The notes: a model not told the origin generated them from the sequence alone. Shown: positions 44,673 through 53,939, numbered from the stretch's first letter. The stretch: DNA of 64,000 nucleotides from an uncultured Rhodospirillales bacterium (GCA_903828515.1 CAIKMD010000009.1:1-64000); one strand, 5' to 3'. A program made the numbers and translations.

Positions 44673-46313
44673 TCAGAACGTCTTGCGCAGGAACGCGGTG
44701 ATCGCGTTGCGGAAATAGGATTGCGAACTGTCGGTCGCGGTGCCGTAGGTGAATTCGTAGCCGATGCTGGCGTTGAGCGTGTCGGTGATCTGGCGTCCGA
44801 GGCTCGCCTGGATTTCGATCGTGCTCTGGCCGAGCTGTTGGCGGCGGTAATAGCCGGCGAGCAGCGAGAAACTGTCGGTCAGGTTGATCGCGTGTTGCCA
44901 CGTTCCGTCGGCGCCAATGAAGCTGTCGGGATTGGTGCCCTGGATCGGATCGAACGCCTCGTAGCGCAGCGAAACGGTATAGACGTTGGGCTCGTTGCGG
45001 GTGACGAGGCCGGCGCGGAACAGCTTGTCGCGATAGATACTGTTCTGCAGCGCGAGTTCGTTGGCGACGATGCTCTCGGGCACGCCGGTCTGCGGGTTGA
45101 TCACGACCTGGGCCTGGTTGAGCTGAAGCTGGTTCAGGCTGCTGATGATCTGCTGCTGCGGCGTCGTGATGGTTTCCTGGTAATCGGCGCTCAGGGTCGT
45201 CAGCGGCGTGATCGCGTAATGCGCGTTACCGGCAAAGGAGTCGAAGCCCTGGTGGTGGCCATAGGTGAGCTGCACACTGGTGTCATCGGAGATCGCCCAT
45301 TTGCCGCCGCCGTACCAGGTCGGATCGTTGATGTTGGCGAAGCTTGCGGTCGAATAGCGATAATCCTCGTAGCCGACGCTGCCCAGAAGCTGGAACACCG
45401 GATTGAGGCGCAACTGGCTTTCGAGCGTGATGATGCCGCTGGTGTTTGTGCCGTTGCCGCCATCGATCCGCGTGCGCGAACCGTCGGTGGTCAGCTGGCT
45501 GGTCAGGAACCCGGAACGGTCGCCGCTGTTGAGCACGAGGCGAAGGTCCTGCAGGGTCGAATTGGTGATCGGGTTGGCGACCTGCCCCGGTGAGAGCGGT
45601 CCCGTGTTCGAATAGAACCGCGTCTGGCCGATCGTGTAATTGAGATCGCCGGTCGCGCCGTCGTGAATCGGCAGCGGGAAACGCCATTCGGGCCCGCCGT
45701 CATAAGCGAGGATTTCGGTGCGGTCGTTGAAGCGGAAATTGCTCGGATTGATCGGCCCCATGCCGCCGCCGCGCGAGCCTTCGAAGGCCGAGCCGCGGCC
45801 GTTGATGAAGAGCGCATCGGGAATCGCCGCGAACACGCCGGTGCCGAACAGATTCTGATCGAGACGGTTGTTTCCGGTCTCGACCAGGTTGCGCTGAAGA
45901 ATCGGCGAATAATTGATATCGAGCTTGGTGCGCTCGGTGTCGCCGGTCACGATGAGCTGCGGATTGATCATCGTGATCAGATCCGCCGTCCGGTTGCTGT
46001 GCGACAGCGAGGCGTTGTCGGTTACGGTTTCGCCGACCTGGATGCCCGGCTGAATGAGCCAGGCGGACGGCGCATCGGGCGGCGGCTGCGAATGTTGCGG
46101 CCGCACCGGCACATAGGGCTGCTCGCCGAACGGTCCCTGCGAGGGCGGCACCGAGGTCGGTTGCGCCGTGCGCAATTCTTCCTCGACCGATCGCAGCACC
46201 GGAAACGTGGGGGTGCCGCCGTCGGTCGTCTGCGCGTGGACGGTCCGCGCCCCCGCCGCGACGGCGGCGGCAAGAAGCAGAACGGCCAACGGGCGATTAA
46301 GGTTAAGAAGCAT
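44673..46313 (-). CDS. Outer-membrane barrel protein of the XrtA/PEP-CTERM system
   Basis: The 546-residue protein has a signal peptide (LAVLLLAAAVAAGARTVHA) and a long beta-strand-rich body ending NAITAFLRKTF with C-terminal Phe, as expected for an outer-membrane barrel. It resembles the uncharacterised PEP-CTERM-system barrel that usually lies between the tyrosine kinase and deacetylase genes, as it does here. Strands such as GQVANPITNSTLQDLRLVLN and YTVSLRYEAFDPIQG alternate polar and hydrophobic residues. It may form the polymer's exit channel. The ATG at 46313 is chosen for the signal peptide. Confidence 0.85.
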   Translation of the reverse strand: MLLNLNRPLAVLLLAAAVAAGARTVHAQTTDGGTPTFPVLRSVEEELRTAQPTSVPPSQGPFGEQPYVPVRPQHSQPPPDAPSAWLIQPGIQVGETVTDNASLSHSNRTADLITMINPQLIVTGDTERTKLDINYSPILQRNLVETGNNRLDQNLFGTGVFAAIPDALFINGRGSAFEGSRGGGMGPINPSNFRFNDRTEILAYDGGPEWRFPLPIHDGATGDLNYTIGQTRFYSNTGPLSPGQVANPITNSTLQDLRLVLNSGDRSGFLTSQLTTDGSRTRIDGGNGTNTSGIITLESQLRLNPVFQLLGSVGYEDYRYSTASFANINDPTWYGGGKWAISDDTSVQLTYGHHQGFDSFAGNAHYAITPLTTLSADYQETITTPQQQIISSLNQLQLNQAQVVINPQTGVPESIVANELALQNSIYRDKLFRAGLVTRNEPNVYTVSLRYEAFDPIQGTNPDSFIGADGTWQHAINLTDSFSLLAGYYRRQQLGQSTIEIQASLGRQITDTLNASIGYEFTYGTATDSSQSYFRNAITAFLRKTF

Positions 46314-46351
46314 ACGCCACCGAAAGGGCAAGCCGAGCGGCATCGAGCCGA

Positions 46352-47380
46352 TCAGCGTCCCGAATGCGAACCGAACTGATCGGTTGCCGAGGCGCGAACC
46401 TTGTTGAGCAGGAGACTGATATTCGGGCAGACGCGAATGATCGACAGCGCCGCCTCGATTTCCTCTTGCTGCGTCTGATCGGCTTCGACGACGAACACGA
46501 CCTGACCGACCAGCGTGGCCAGGGTGGCGGCATCGCTGCTCGAGAGAACCGACGGCGCATCGAAAATGATGAAGCGGTCGGAATAGCGCTGGGTCATTTC
46601 CTCGAACATGTTGCGCGCGCGCTTGCTCGACAGGAGTTCCGGCCCGCGATTGTCGGGATGACCCGCCGGCATGACCGCCAGATTGCCGAGATTGGTGCGG
46701 AGCACGACGTCGGAAAAATCCACGTCGGGATTCGAGAGCAGATCGGTCAGGCCACGGCCCGCCGGAATGCCCATCATTTCCTGCATCGCGTGATTGCGGG
46801 TATCGAGATCGATCAGGAGCACCTTGAGATCCTGTTCGGACGCGATCGACAGCGCGAGATTGACCGCGGCGAAGGTCTTGCCCTCACCCGGCTTCGCGCT
46901 CGTCACCATGATGACGCGGTTGCTGCGGAGTTCGGCTTCGGCATCGGTCTCGTCGATATACCGGGCGACAACCTGACGTTTGACCAGGCGGAATTCCTCG
47001 GCGATACGCGAGCGGCCCGACGAAGGCAGCGCGATGCCGTGACGACGCAACGCATTGCGGTCGAGCGTGATATGGCGCGACGCGCTGTGCTGCGTCTCGT
47101 CGTCGTCGATCGCCTGCGGTTGTGGGCGCGGCGCACGTGCGGCGGCCGTGTTGCCGTGGGTTACGTATTCCGGCGCGGCGCGTTCCGGCGCCGGTTGCGC
47201 GTGTACCGGTTGCGCGGGAGCGGCTTGCGCACGCGGCGGCGCGCTTTGCATCCGCGCGCTGCCCCAATCGCCGTTTGCGGCGACGGGAAATGGCTGTGGT
47301 TCGGGAACCGATCCGCCGTCGCGACGCCGCAAATGCGCGGCTGCGCGCTCGATCAATTGACGCGATGCAGCATCCATCAT
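46352..47380 (-). CDS. XrtA-associated tyrosine autokinase
   Basis: The 342-residue protein has a Pro/Ala-rich N-terminal part (to about residue 100) and then a BY-kinase/CpsD-like ATPase domain: MVTSAKPGEGKTFAAVNLAL (Walker A, 161-169), VLLIDLDTRNHAMQEMM (Walker A') and RFIIFDAPSVL (Walker B). It lacks a tyrosine-rich tail, ending QFGSHSGR. It would drive polymer length control with the upstream membrane protein. The start overlaps the chain-length gene by ATGA. Confidence 0.9.
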   Translation of the reverse strand: MMDAASRQLIERAAAHLRRRDGGSVPEPQPFPVAANGDWGSARMQSAPPRAQAAPAQPVHAQPAPERAAPEYVTHGNTAAARAPRPQPQAIDDDETQHSASRHITLDRNALRRHGIALPSSGRSRIAEEFRLVKRQVVARYIDETDAEAELRSNRVIMVTSAKPGEGKTFAAVNLALSIASEQDLKVLLIDLDTRNHAMQEMMGIPAGRGLTDLLSNPDVDFSDVVLRTNLGNLAVMPAGHPDNRGPELLSSKRARNMFEEMTQRYSDRFIIFDAPSVLSSSDAATLATLVGQVVFVVEADQTQQEEIEAALSIIRVCPNISLLLNKVRASATDQFGSHSGR

Positions 47381-48939
47381 GGACCAACTCCCCCACCAGA
47401 CAACACGCGATGGAAATCGAACGTCATCGCGATAAGCACGGCATAAAGCATCAACAAGGCGAACGTCGTCGCACCGAAGCCCGCGGTCTCGAGCGTCGTC
47501 TGGGCGCGATTGCGCATCAGCGAGACGTAGGAGACACTGCCGGCGATCGGCAGACCGAGGCCGCGCAGGCGCTGCAAGGTGGCGAACGAACGATCGATCT
47601 GCGCGAGCATGACCGGGATCAGCAGACCGCCGAGCACACCCGCCGCCAGCACCGCCGAGAACAGGACCGGACGGTTCGGGGCGATCGGCGCGCGCGGAAC
47701 CTGCGGCGCGTCGACGACCCGGAACTGAATCTGGTCCGCCTTGGTATCGGCGGCCTGAGCGAGATTCGCGGCCTCGCGGCGTTGCAGGAGCTCGTCGTAG
47801 TTCTTCTTGATCACGTCGTAGTTGCGGTCGAGATCCTGGGCCTGCGCCGCGATCGCCGGAGCGGTCCGGGCCAGGGCGTCGAGGCGCCCGATGTTGGTCT
47901 GCGCGTCGGCGATCCGGCGTTGGAGCGACGCGACCTGGCTGTTCTGCTCGACCAGGCGAACCTGAACCTGCTCATAGACCGGGCTGGAGACCGAGAGTCG
48001 CGCGGTGCCGCCGCCGCCACCGCCACCGCCACGATCGGAACTGGCCTGTTTGGTCAGGTCATCGATCTGTGCCTTCATGGCGACGACATCGGGATGAGCG
48101 TCGGTGTAACGGGTGCGCAGATCGGCGAGCTGGCGCTGCGCGTCGGCGAGACGCGCCGTGGCATTGCCGACGGTGACGGTGCCGCCGTTGCCTTGCACCG
48201 CACCGGTCGCGGTGGTCTGCGGCAGGGTTTCGAGTTCCGCCTTCAGCGCATCGCGACGGGCGATGGCGTCCTGGAGGTCGTTCTGGATCTGGGCGAATTG
48301 CTGGCGCGCGTTCTCACGCTCCTGGGTCGCACCGACGCCGGCCAGCACGTCGAGGTGCAGCGAGCGGAAATCGGCGCGGCGCTGTTCGGTCGCCCGCAAT
48401 TGCTGTTCGTATTGATTGATCTGGTCGCCGAGGAAGCGCTGGGCATTGTCCATCTGCGCCCGGGTCGTACCGGTCGTGTTCTCGGCGAAAATGGTCAGGA
48501 GGCTCTGCACCACGTTGCGCGCGACGGTGGGGTTGCCGTCCTGGAACGAGATCGTGAAGAGGTTCTTGGTCTGCGGCTTGATCACGATCGATTCCGGCAA
48601 CGCCTGAATCAGCGCGTCCTTGTCGGCCGGGCTCTTCACGCGACCATCGAGATCGGCCATGTGGATGAGCTGTTCGAGGTTCGGGCGCGACAGCAGCGTG
48701 CGCTGAAGCACGTCGAGCTGTTGGGCGGGATCGACTTCCGCCGCGATGCCCCGCAACAGGGGACCCAGCAATCCGTCGGCATCGACATAGACGCGCGCCG
48801 AGGACTCATATTTGGCCGGCAGCATCGCCACGACGGTCCAACCGAGGATACAGATGGCCCATGCCGCGAAGGCGGTCATCCATTTCCGACGCCAGATCGC
48901 GTGGAGATATTGGTAGATCGTCGTCGAGATAGATTCCAT
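47377..48939 (-). CDS. XrtA-system polysaccharide chain-length determinant (Wzz-like)
   Basis: The 520-residue protein has an N-terminal membrane helix (MTAFAAWAICILGWTVVAML), a long periplasmic coiled coil (for example QINQYEQQLRATEQRRADFR, ARLADAQRQLADLRTRY) and a C-terminal helix near VLAAGVLGGLLIPVMLAQID. An eight-glycine run lies in the middle. It ends with a further hydrophobic segment. Such proteins set the chain length and act with the autokinase encoded next to it. The ATGA overlap confirms coupling. Confidence 0.9.
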   Translation of the reverse strand: MESISTTIYQYLHAIWRRKWMTAFAAWAICILGWTVVAMLPAKYESSARVYVDADGLLGPLLRGIAAEVDPAQQLDVLQRTLLSRPNLEQLIHMADLDGRVKSPADKDALIQALPESIVIKPQTKNLFTISFQDGNPTVARNVVQSLLTIFAENTTGTTRAQMDNAQRFLGDQINQYEQQLRATEQRRADFRSLHLDVLAGVGATQERENARQQFAQIQNDLQDAIARRDALKAELETLPQTTATGAVQGNGGTVTVGNATARLADAQRQLADLRTRYTDAHPDVVAMKAQIDDLTKQASSDRGGGGGGGGTARLSVSSPVYEQVQVRLVEQNSQVASLQRRIADAQTNIGRLDALARTAPAIAAQAQDLDRNYDVIKKNYDELLQRREAANLAQAADTKADQIQFRVVDAPQVPRAPIAPNRPVLFSAVLAAGVLGGLLIPVMLAQIDRSFATLQRLRGLGLPIAGSVSYVSLMRNRAQTTLETAGFGATTFALLMLYAVLIAMTFDFHRVLSGGGVGP

Positions 48940-48969
48940 GACTGAACTGCCCGGTTGCCGACTGGGTTA

Positions 48970-49746
48970 TTAGAAATAGCGCTGCGGAATGATGAGAATG
49001 TCACCCGGCCGCATGGCCTGATTCTCTTTGACGTCGCCGTCGTGGATGAGCTCGTCGAGATGAACCTTCACGGTCTGCGACTGGCCGTCGACCTTGCGCA
49101 CGATCACCGAGCGGTCACCCGCGGCGAAACGCGTCAGGCCGCCGACTTCGATCATCACGTCGAGCAGGGTCAGGTTGTTGCGGAAAGGCAGCGCGCGCGG
49201 CTGCGCCGCCTCGCCGATCACGCGGACCTGTTGGCCGAACGGGCCGACGAACTGCGACACGACCACGGTGACGATCGGGTCTTTGACGAAGGTGCGCAGC
49301 TTGTCTTCGATCTCACGCGCGAGGGTCGTCGGGGTCTTGCCGGTCGCGGTGACGTCCTCGACCAACGGAATCGAAATCTTGCCGTCGGGGCGCACCGGAA
49401 TGCGGGTCGAGAGATCGGGATTGCGCCAGACGAAGATATTGAGATCGTCGCCGGGACCGATCAGATAATTCTCGGAACGCGGTTCGGTCGGCGTCGTCGT
49501 ATCGATCAGGCCGACCGCGTCGGGCCGGGTCGCGATCGGTTCGGACGCGCTCAACACGGCCGCGACAGCGGCCGAATTGGATGTGGGACGCAGTTCAGCT
49601 GGCGCTTCGGGCGCGGGCGCCGAGACGTTGCTACCGCTGTGCATCCAAGCCAGCAGCGGAAAATTCGACGTCTTGAGCGAACCGCCGCAGCCTGCAAGGC
49701 ACAGCATCGCCAGAAACGTGATGGGGCGCGAAAAATGGCGCGACAA
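48970..49746 (-). CDS. XrtA-associated polysaccharide export lipoprotein (Wza-like)
   Basis: The 258-residue protein has a lipobox AMLCLAGC (Cys20) and two SLBB-type export domains: NYLIGPGDDLNIFVWRNPDL and VRVIGEAAQPRALPFRNNLT. It forms the outer-membrane channel for polysaccharide. The start is set at TTG 49746, eight bases after GAGGGAG, because it puts the lipobox at the right place; an ATG-free longer frame to 49905 is less likely. It is the first gene of the minus-strand XrtA operon. Confidence 0.85.
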   Translation of the reverse strand: MSRHFSRPITFLAMLCLAGCGGSLKTSNFPLLAWMHSGSNVSAPAPEAPAELRPTSNSAAVAAVLSASEPIATRPDAVGLIDTTTPTEPRSENYLIGPGDDLNIFVWRNPDLSTRIPVRPDGKISIPLVEDVTATGKTPTTLAREIEDKLRTFVKDPIVTVVVSQFVGPFGQQVRVIGEAAQPRALPFRNNLTLLDVMIEVGGLTRFAAGDRSVIVRKVDGQSQTVKVHLDELIHDGDVKENQAMRPGDILIIPQRYF

Positions 49747-49974
49747 CAGAGTTACTCCCTCATCCCGATATTCCTTCGTCCGAACCAATTCCGGGCGGAA
49801 GGCCTTAAGCAATCGACGAATTCCCGTCCGACTATGGTTTCGAGAAACGTCCAAATTTGAGATAAACCCATAAGCTGAAAAGGTTACCGAGAGGTTTCCC
49901 GCCACAATTCGGTTGGAAATGCACGACGGTTGGGCTCAATCAAATATCAACCCATCATTGCTAATTTTACGTTC
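49747..49974. other. Divergent promoter region of the XrtA locus
   Basis: These 228 bases separate the minus-strand export operon from the plus-strand nucleotidyltransferase operon. It is relatively AT-rich near 49850-49970. I see no clear operator or palindrome, and no copy of the 46-bp palindrome found before the wec operon. Confidence 0.4.
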
Positions 49975-51075
49975 ATGACTGACGCGCCTTTACGAATGAG
50001 TCGTCACGACCGGATAACACCGCTCCTGCTCGATCCGGCGGAAATCGCCGAATGGGGCGATGAGGATTGGGATCTCGCGCTGCGTCAGGGCCGTCGTTCG
50101 GGGCTTTTGCCGCGGATCGAAATCCTGCTGGCGCGTGCCGAACTATTCCGACATGTACCGGCGGCGCCGCGTGCGCCGCTTCAGGCCGCGCATGTGGTGG
50201 CGGCAAAGCACCGCGACGACGTCGCCCGCGAAGTACGCGCGATTGCCGCCGCGCTCGCAAGCCTCGACGCGCCGTTAATCCTTTTGAAAGGTGCGGCTTA
50301 CGCCGCAGCGGGCCTGCCGCCGGCCGAAGGCCGTCTCTTCGGCGACATCGATATCCTGGTTCCTAAGGAATCGTTAAGCGAGGCCGAGGCGCTGCTGGTG
50401 GCGGCGGGATGGAGTTCCGCCAAGAGCGACGCCTATGACCAGCGCTATTACCGCGAATGGATGCATGAGCTGCCGCCGCTTCAGCACGAGCGCCGGCAAA
50501 CCGCGATCGACGTCCATCATACGATCGTGCCGCCGACGTCGCGTTTCGCGGTCGACGGCAAGCGCCTGCGCGATGCCGCCGTTCCCGTTGGCGCCGACAG
50601 CCGAATTCTCGTCCTGGCGCCCGCCGACATGGTGCTGCACAGCGCCGTGCATCTGTTCACCGAAGGCGAATTCAGTCACGGCCTGCGCGATCTCACCGAT
50701 CTCGATCTGCTGCTGCGCCATTTCGCGGCGCACGATCCGCATTTCTGGGACCAGCTCGCCGAGCGCGCGCAAAGCTTCGGCCTGATCCGGCCGCTCCATT
50801 ATGCGTTGCGCTTTGCCGCCATCCTTCTGGCAACGCCGGTCCCGCCCCGGCTTCTGGACCTCGGCGCGCCGGGACCGCTCGGGGAAATCGTGATGGATGC
50901 GTTGTTCACCCGCGCGCTGCGCCCGCCGCATCCGAGTTGCGCCGACCGCTTCAGCGCGATCGCGCTTTTCTTCCTCTATATACGCGCTCATTATCTGCGG
51001 ATGCCGCTTGGCCTCCTGATGCCGCATCTCCTGCGCAAAGCTTTCCACCGCCGCGTCGAACCCGCGGCCGCGTAA
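49975..51075 (+). CDS. Nucleotidyltransferase-fold protein of the XrtA locus
   Basis: The 366-residue protein has a nucleotidyltransferase-like domain: APLILLKGAAYAAAGLPPAE, then GRLFGDIDILVPKESLSEAE with the D-x-D pair, and RQTAIDVHHTIVPPTSRFAV. Related proteins occur in many exosortase loci and in capsule clusters, but their substrate is unknown. The ATG at 49975 is one of three in frame. It is 10 bases before the ydcF-like gene and likely shares its operon. Confidence 0.75.
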   Translation: MTDAPLRMSRHDRITPLLLDPAEIAEWGDEDWDLALRQGRRSGLLPRIEILLARAELFRHVPAAPRAPLQAAHVVAAKHRDDVAREVRAIAAALASLDAPLILLKGAAYAAAGLPPAEGRLFGDIDILVPKESLSEAEALLVAAGWSSAKSDAYDQRYYREWMHELPPLQHERRQTAIDVHHTIVPPTSRFAVDGKRLRDAAVPVGADSRILVLAPADMVLHSAVHLFTEGEFSHGLRDLTDLDLLLRHFAAHDPHFWDQLAERAQSFGLIRPLHYALRFAAILLATPVPPRLLDLGAPGPLGEIVMDALFTRALRPPHPSCADRFSAIALFFLYIRAHYLRMPLGLLMPHLLRKAFHRRVEPAAA

Positions 51076-51085
51076 CAGCGCCCCC

Positions 51086-51829
51086 ATGAATCTCTCTTAT
51101 TCGCTGCTGATGCCGCCGATGTTCCTGCTCGTCGCGATTCCGGCGGGCTGGCTGATCGCGTTGCGCTGGCGGCGTACCGGCTGGGCCGTGGCCGCTCTCG
51201 CCTGGGCCGCGCTCTATGCGCTGTGCACGCCCTATGGATCGCAATCGCTGCTGATCCTGCTCGAGACGCGTCTGCCGCCGGCATCGGCGGCGCAAATCCT
51301 CGGCGCGCAGGCCATCGTCGTCATGGGCGGCGACGTCTATCACGGCAAGATCGGCGGCGTGCCCGACGATATCGGGCCGCTATCGCTCGAACGGGTTCGG
51401 CTCGCGGCGCAACTCTATCACCGCCACCCCCTGCCGATCCTCGTCACCGGCGCGGCCGAAGGCAGCACCGACATGTCGATCGGCGCGCTGATGGCGAAGT
51501 CGCTCGACGAGGATTTCGGCATCAAGGCGACGTGGATCGAAGAGCAGGCCGAAAACACCTTTCAAAACGCCGCGCGCGCCGCCGCGATCCTGAAGCCCGC
51601 CGGAATCGACACCGTGCTGGTCGTCACCCAGTCCTGGCACATGCCGCGCTCGGTATGGTCGTTCGAACAGGCGGGGATGCACGCGATCCCCGCGCCGGCG
51701 CAGCGTTTCTACATGGGGCACGGTCTCGACTGGATCGACCTGCTGCCCGATTACCCATCCTTCCAGCGCAGTTTCTTTGCGCTGCATGAAGGGTTGGGGC
51801 TTCTTTACTATGAATATCACTATCGCTGA
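51086..51829 (+). CDS. YdcF/ElyC/SanA (DUF218) membrane protein
   Basis: The 247-residue protein has two N-terminal membrane segments (FLLVAIPAGWLIALRW, GWAVAALAWAALYALCTPYG) followed by the DUF218 Rossmann-like domain: QAIVVMGGDVYHGK, LSLERVRLAAQLYHRHPLPI, LVTGAAEG, IEEQAENTFQNA and VVTQSWHMPRSVWSFEQAG. Family members affect cell envelope synthesis, with ElyC acting on undecaprenyl phosphate metabolism. Its place in the locus suggests a role in lipid carrier handling. Confidence 0.85.
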   Translation: MNLSYSLLMPPMFLLVAIPAGWLIALRWRRTGWAVAALAWAALYALCTPYGSQSLLILLETRLPPASAAQILGAQAIVVMGGDVYHGKIGGVPDDIGPLSLERVRLAAQLYHRHPLPILVTGAAEGSTDMSIGALMAKSLDEDFGIKATWIEEQAENTFQNAARAAAILKPAGIDTVLVVTQSWHMPRSVWSFEQAGMHAIPAPAQRFYMGHGLDWIDLLPDYPSFQRSFFALHEGLGLLYYEYHYR

Positions 51830-51928
51830 TTGCGTGGATTAACGCTTCTCTAAGCCCTGATTCCTAGACTGTGCCCTTGTTGCGGACGGCATACGCGCCG
51901 TTCCAAAACTGGCGGGAATCAAAACAAT

Positions 51929-52885
51929 ATGGCTCATTACCTTGTGACCGGCGGCTGCGGCTTCATCGGCTCTCATTTATGCGACGCGCTGCTGGAACAA
52001 GGGAACGACGTCCGTATCCTCGATAATCTCTCCAGCGGTCATCGCGAAAACGCGCCGGCAGCCACCGAATTGCAGATCGGCGATGTCGCCGACCGGGTCG
52101 CGGTACGCGAAGCGCTCAAGGACATCGACGGCGTGTTTCATCTCGCCGCAGTCGCTTCGGTCGAGCAAAGCAACAACGACTGGGTCGGCACGCACGTCAC
52201 CAATCTTTCCGGCTGCATCAACGTCTTCGACTCGGCGCGCAACCTGCGCGGCGACGGGCCGATCCCGGTCGTCTACGCGTCATCGGCCGCGGTCTATGGT
52301 CTCAACGAGAACATGCCGCTGGTCGAAACCGACGTGGCGCAGCCGATGACTGCCTATGGCGCCGACAAATACGGCTGCGAGCTGCACGCGCGCATCGCCT
52401 CGTCGATCCACGGCGTGCCGACGGTCGGCTTGCGCTTCTTCAATGTTTACGGGCCGCGCCAGGATCCCAGTTCGCCCTATTCCGGCGTCATTTCGATCTT
52501 CTGCGAGCGGCTGATGTCGGGCGGTCCGCTGTCGATCTACGGTGACGGCGAGCAGGTTCGCGATTTCATTCACGTCTCGGATGTCGTGCGCATGACCATG
52601 ACGGCGATGACGACGCCGATGGCCGGCGGCGAAGTGTTCAACGTCTGCACCGGCAAGGCGACCTCGGTGCGCCAGCTCGCCGACGTGATTGCCGATCTCT
52701 GCCAGGTGTCGGCCGACATCATTCATCGCGACCCGCGCTCGGGCGACGTGCGCGTCTCGGTCGGCGATCCGACCCGCGCGTTCCAGCAATTCGGCGCCCG
52801 CGCCCGCATGCCGCTGCGCGAAGGCCTCAAGGGTACGCTCGCCGCGACCGCCGAACGCAAGACGCTCCAGCTCCGCTACGCCTGA
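51929..52885 (+). CDS. NAD-dependent sugar-nucleotide epimerase/dehydratase
   Basis: The 318-residue extended short-chain dehydrogenase begins YLVTGGCGFIGSHLCDALLE, has DNLSSGHRENAPAA, FHLAAVASVEQS, YASSAAVYGLNENMP, and the catalytic YGADKYG (Tyr-x3-Lys). RFFNVYGPRQDPSSPYSGVI is typical of UDP-glucose or UDP-GlcNAc 4-epimerases. It would supply a 4-epimer sugar such as UDP-galactose or UDP-GalNAc to the polymer. A GCGGGAATC site precedes the ATG. Confidence 0.88.
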   Translation: MAHYLVTGGCGFIGSHLCDALLEQGNDVRILDNLSSGHRENAPAATELQIGDVADRVAVREALKDIDGVFHLAAVASVEQSNNDWVGTHVTNLSGCINVFDSARNLRGDGPIPVVYASSAAVYGLNENMPLVETDVAQPMTAYGADKYGCELHARIASSIHGVPTVGLRFFNVYGPRQDPSSPYSGVISIFCERLMSGGPLSIYGDGEQVRDFIHVSDVVRMTMTAMTTPMAGGEVFNVCTGKATSVRQLADVIADLCQVSADIIHRDPRSGDVRVSVGDPTRAFQQFGARARMPLREGLKGTLAATAERKTLQLRYA

Positions 52886-52907
52886 CGACGGGCGCTCCAC
52901 CAAAACG

Positions 52908-52944
52908 AAACGCGCGCCGCGGATCGCTCCGGGCGCGCGTTTTT
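52908..52944. terminator. Bidirectional terminator after the epimerase gene
   Basis: An 11-bp stem aaacgcgcgcc / ggcgcgcgttt (52908-52918 with 52932-52942) is followed by TTTTT on the plus strand and has AAA on the opposite side. It closes the plus-strand operon and probably also the convergent small membrane gene. Confidence 0.8.
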
Positions 52945-52960
52945 CGTATGGGGAGCGGAA

Positions 52961-53119
52961 TTATCCGTGGATGAGGGCGAGGAAGAGCTTCGCCACGGCA
53001 AACACGCCGAGCCACGACGCCGTGCAAGCGACCAACAGCGCCAGTCCCCAATAGGGCAGCCGCCCGGAAACCGGTGCCGACTCGACGAACTCGGGAAGAA
53101 CTTGCGCCCTGGTTTGCAT
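52961..53119 (-). CDS. Small membrane protein of 52 residues
   Basis: The minus-strand frame reads MQTRAQVLPEFVESAP, then a hydrophobic helix LPYWGLALLVACTASW and a second hydrophobic part AVAKLFLALIHG. An AGGAG site lies five bases before the ATG, which makes a chance frame unlikely. Its stop is 17 bases from the terminator. The function is unknown. It may be a regulator or anchor for a nearby envelope protein. Confidence 0.7.
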   Translation of the reverse strand: MQTRAQVLPEFVESAPVSGRLPYWGLALLVACTASWLGVFAVAKLFLALIHG

Positions 53120-53204
53120 GATCGCTCCTCGCAAGTCCCTAGAATAACTGGTTTTTCTTAAAATTTTACGAAAACGCCGGCCTGCTCGGGGTTGTCTTTT
53201 TTGA

Positions 53205-53891
53205 TCACTCGAATTCGAGATACTGAATCACCGAATCGGGATTGGTGTAATACCGCGCGATCTCGTGATGAAGCGCCGGCGGATCGGAATATTCGTGCCA
53301 GATCCGCACCGGCCCGAACAACGTCTTCTGATAACGCGGCCGAAAGTTCCAGTTGAGCGGCAGCACGAACGGAAGAAAGCCGGTTTCCTCGACCGCGGCC
53401 GCGAAGCCGCATTGATCGTTGAAAGCCGACACGCGCTGGATCTTGCCGTCATAGGCAACCGGACACGATGAATCGAGCGAGCCCGCCAAACGCCTCCAGG
53501 CATCGAAGACCGGGCGCGCTTTGCGGGTGAAGAACAGGACGCCGGTATTGTATTCGACGACGTCGCCGGCCAGCGCCTTGTTGTAGCGCCGCGCCCACGG
53601 GCATTCGCAGATCGTGCACGCCATGCCATGCTTCGCCGCTTTCTCGAACCCGAAATCGAGCCGGCCGAAGACGACCGTGTCGGCATCGAGATAAAGCGTT
53701 TCTTCGAACGGCGACAAATCCATCATCCTGGCCTTTTCCGCGAGGCCGAGGATGGGGTCGAGCGAATCGTCGAGCCTGACGAATTCGACGGGGAGTTCAG
53801 GATGATGTTCGCGCAACGACCGGCGCGAGCGCTCCGATATCGCGGTCGCTTGCGTTCCCCAGACAATATAGAGCACGCCGCGGTCAGGCAT
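53205..53891 (-). CDS. GT-A-like glycosyltransferase family protein, paralogue 2
   Basis: The 228-residue protein begins GVLYIVWGTQATAI and contains TLYLDADTVVFG (D-x-D), TICECPWARRYN and YNTGVLFFT, matching paralogue 1 at 14666-15379 throughout, with about the same length. Both keep the unusual C-E-x-PWARR segment. An AGGAG site precedes the ATG. It follows two small envelope genes on the same strand. The sugar and acceptor are unknown. Confidence 0.7.
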   Translation of the reverse strand: MPDRGVLYIVWGTQATAISERSRRSLREHHPELPVEFVRLDDSLDPILGLAEKARMMDLSPFEETLYLDADTVVFGRLDFGFEKAAKHGMACTICECPWARRYNKALAGDVVEYNTGVLFFTRKARPVFDAWRRLAGSLDSSCPVAYDGKIQRVSAFNDQCGFAAAVEETGFLPFVLPLNWNFRPRYQKTLFGPVRIWHEYSDPPALHHEIARYYTNPDSVIQYLEFE

Positions 53892-53939
53892 CGATCGAAC
53901 TCCTCATCAGCGAGCGGTCCCGCTAGACCGCACGGGTGA

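Noticed and set aside
43568-44701. 377-codon open frame on the plus strand
   Set aside because: It is antisense to the deacetylase, which shows all catalytic motifs on the minus strand.
49747-49905. Longer N-terminus of the export lipoprotein
   Set aside because: It would place the lipobox more than 70 residues from the start; the TTG at 49746 with GAGGGAG fits a lipoprotein signal.
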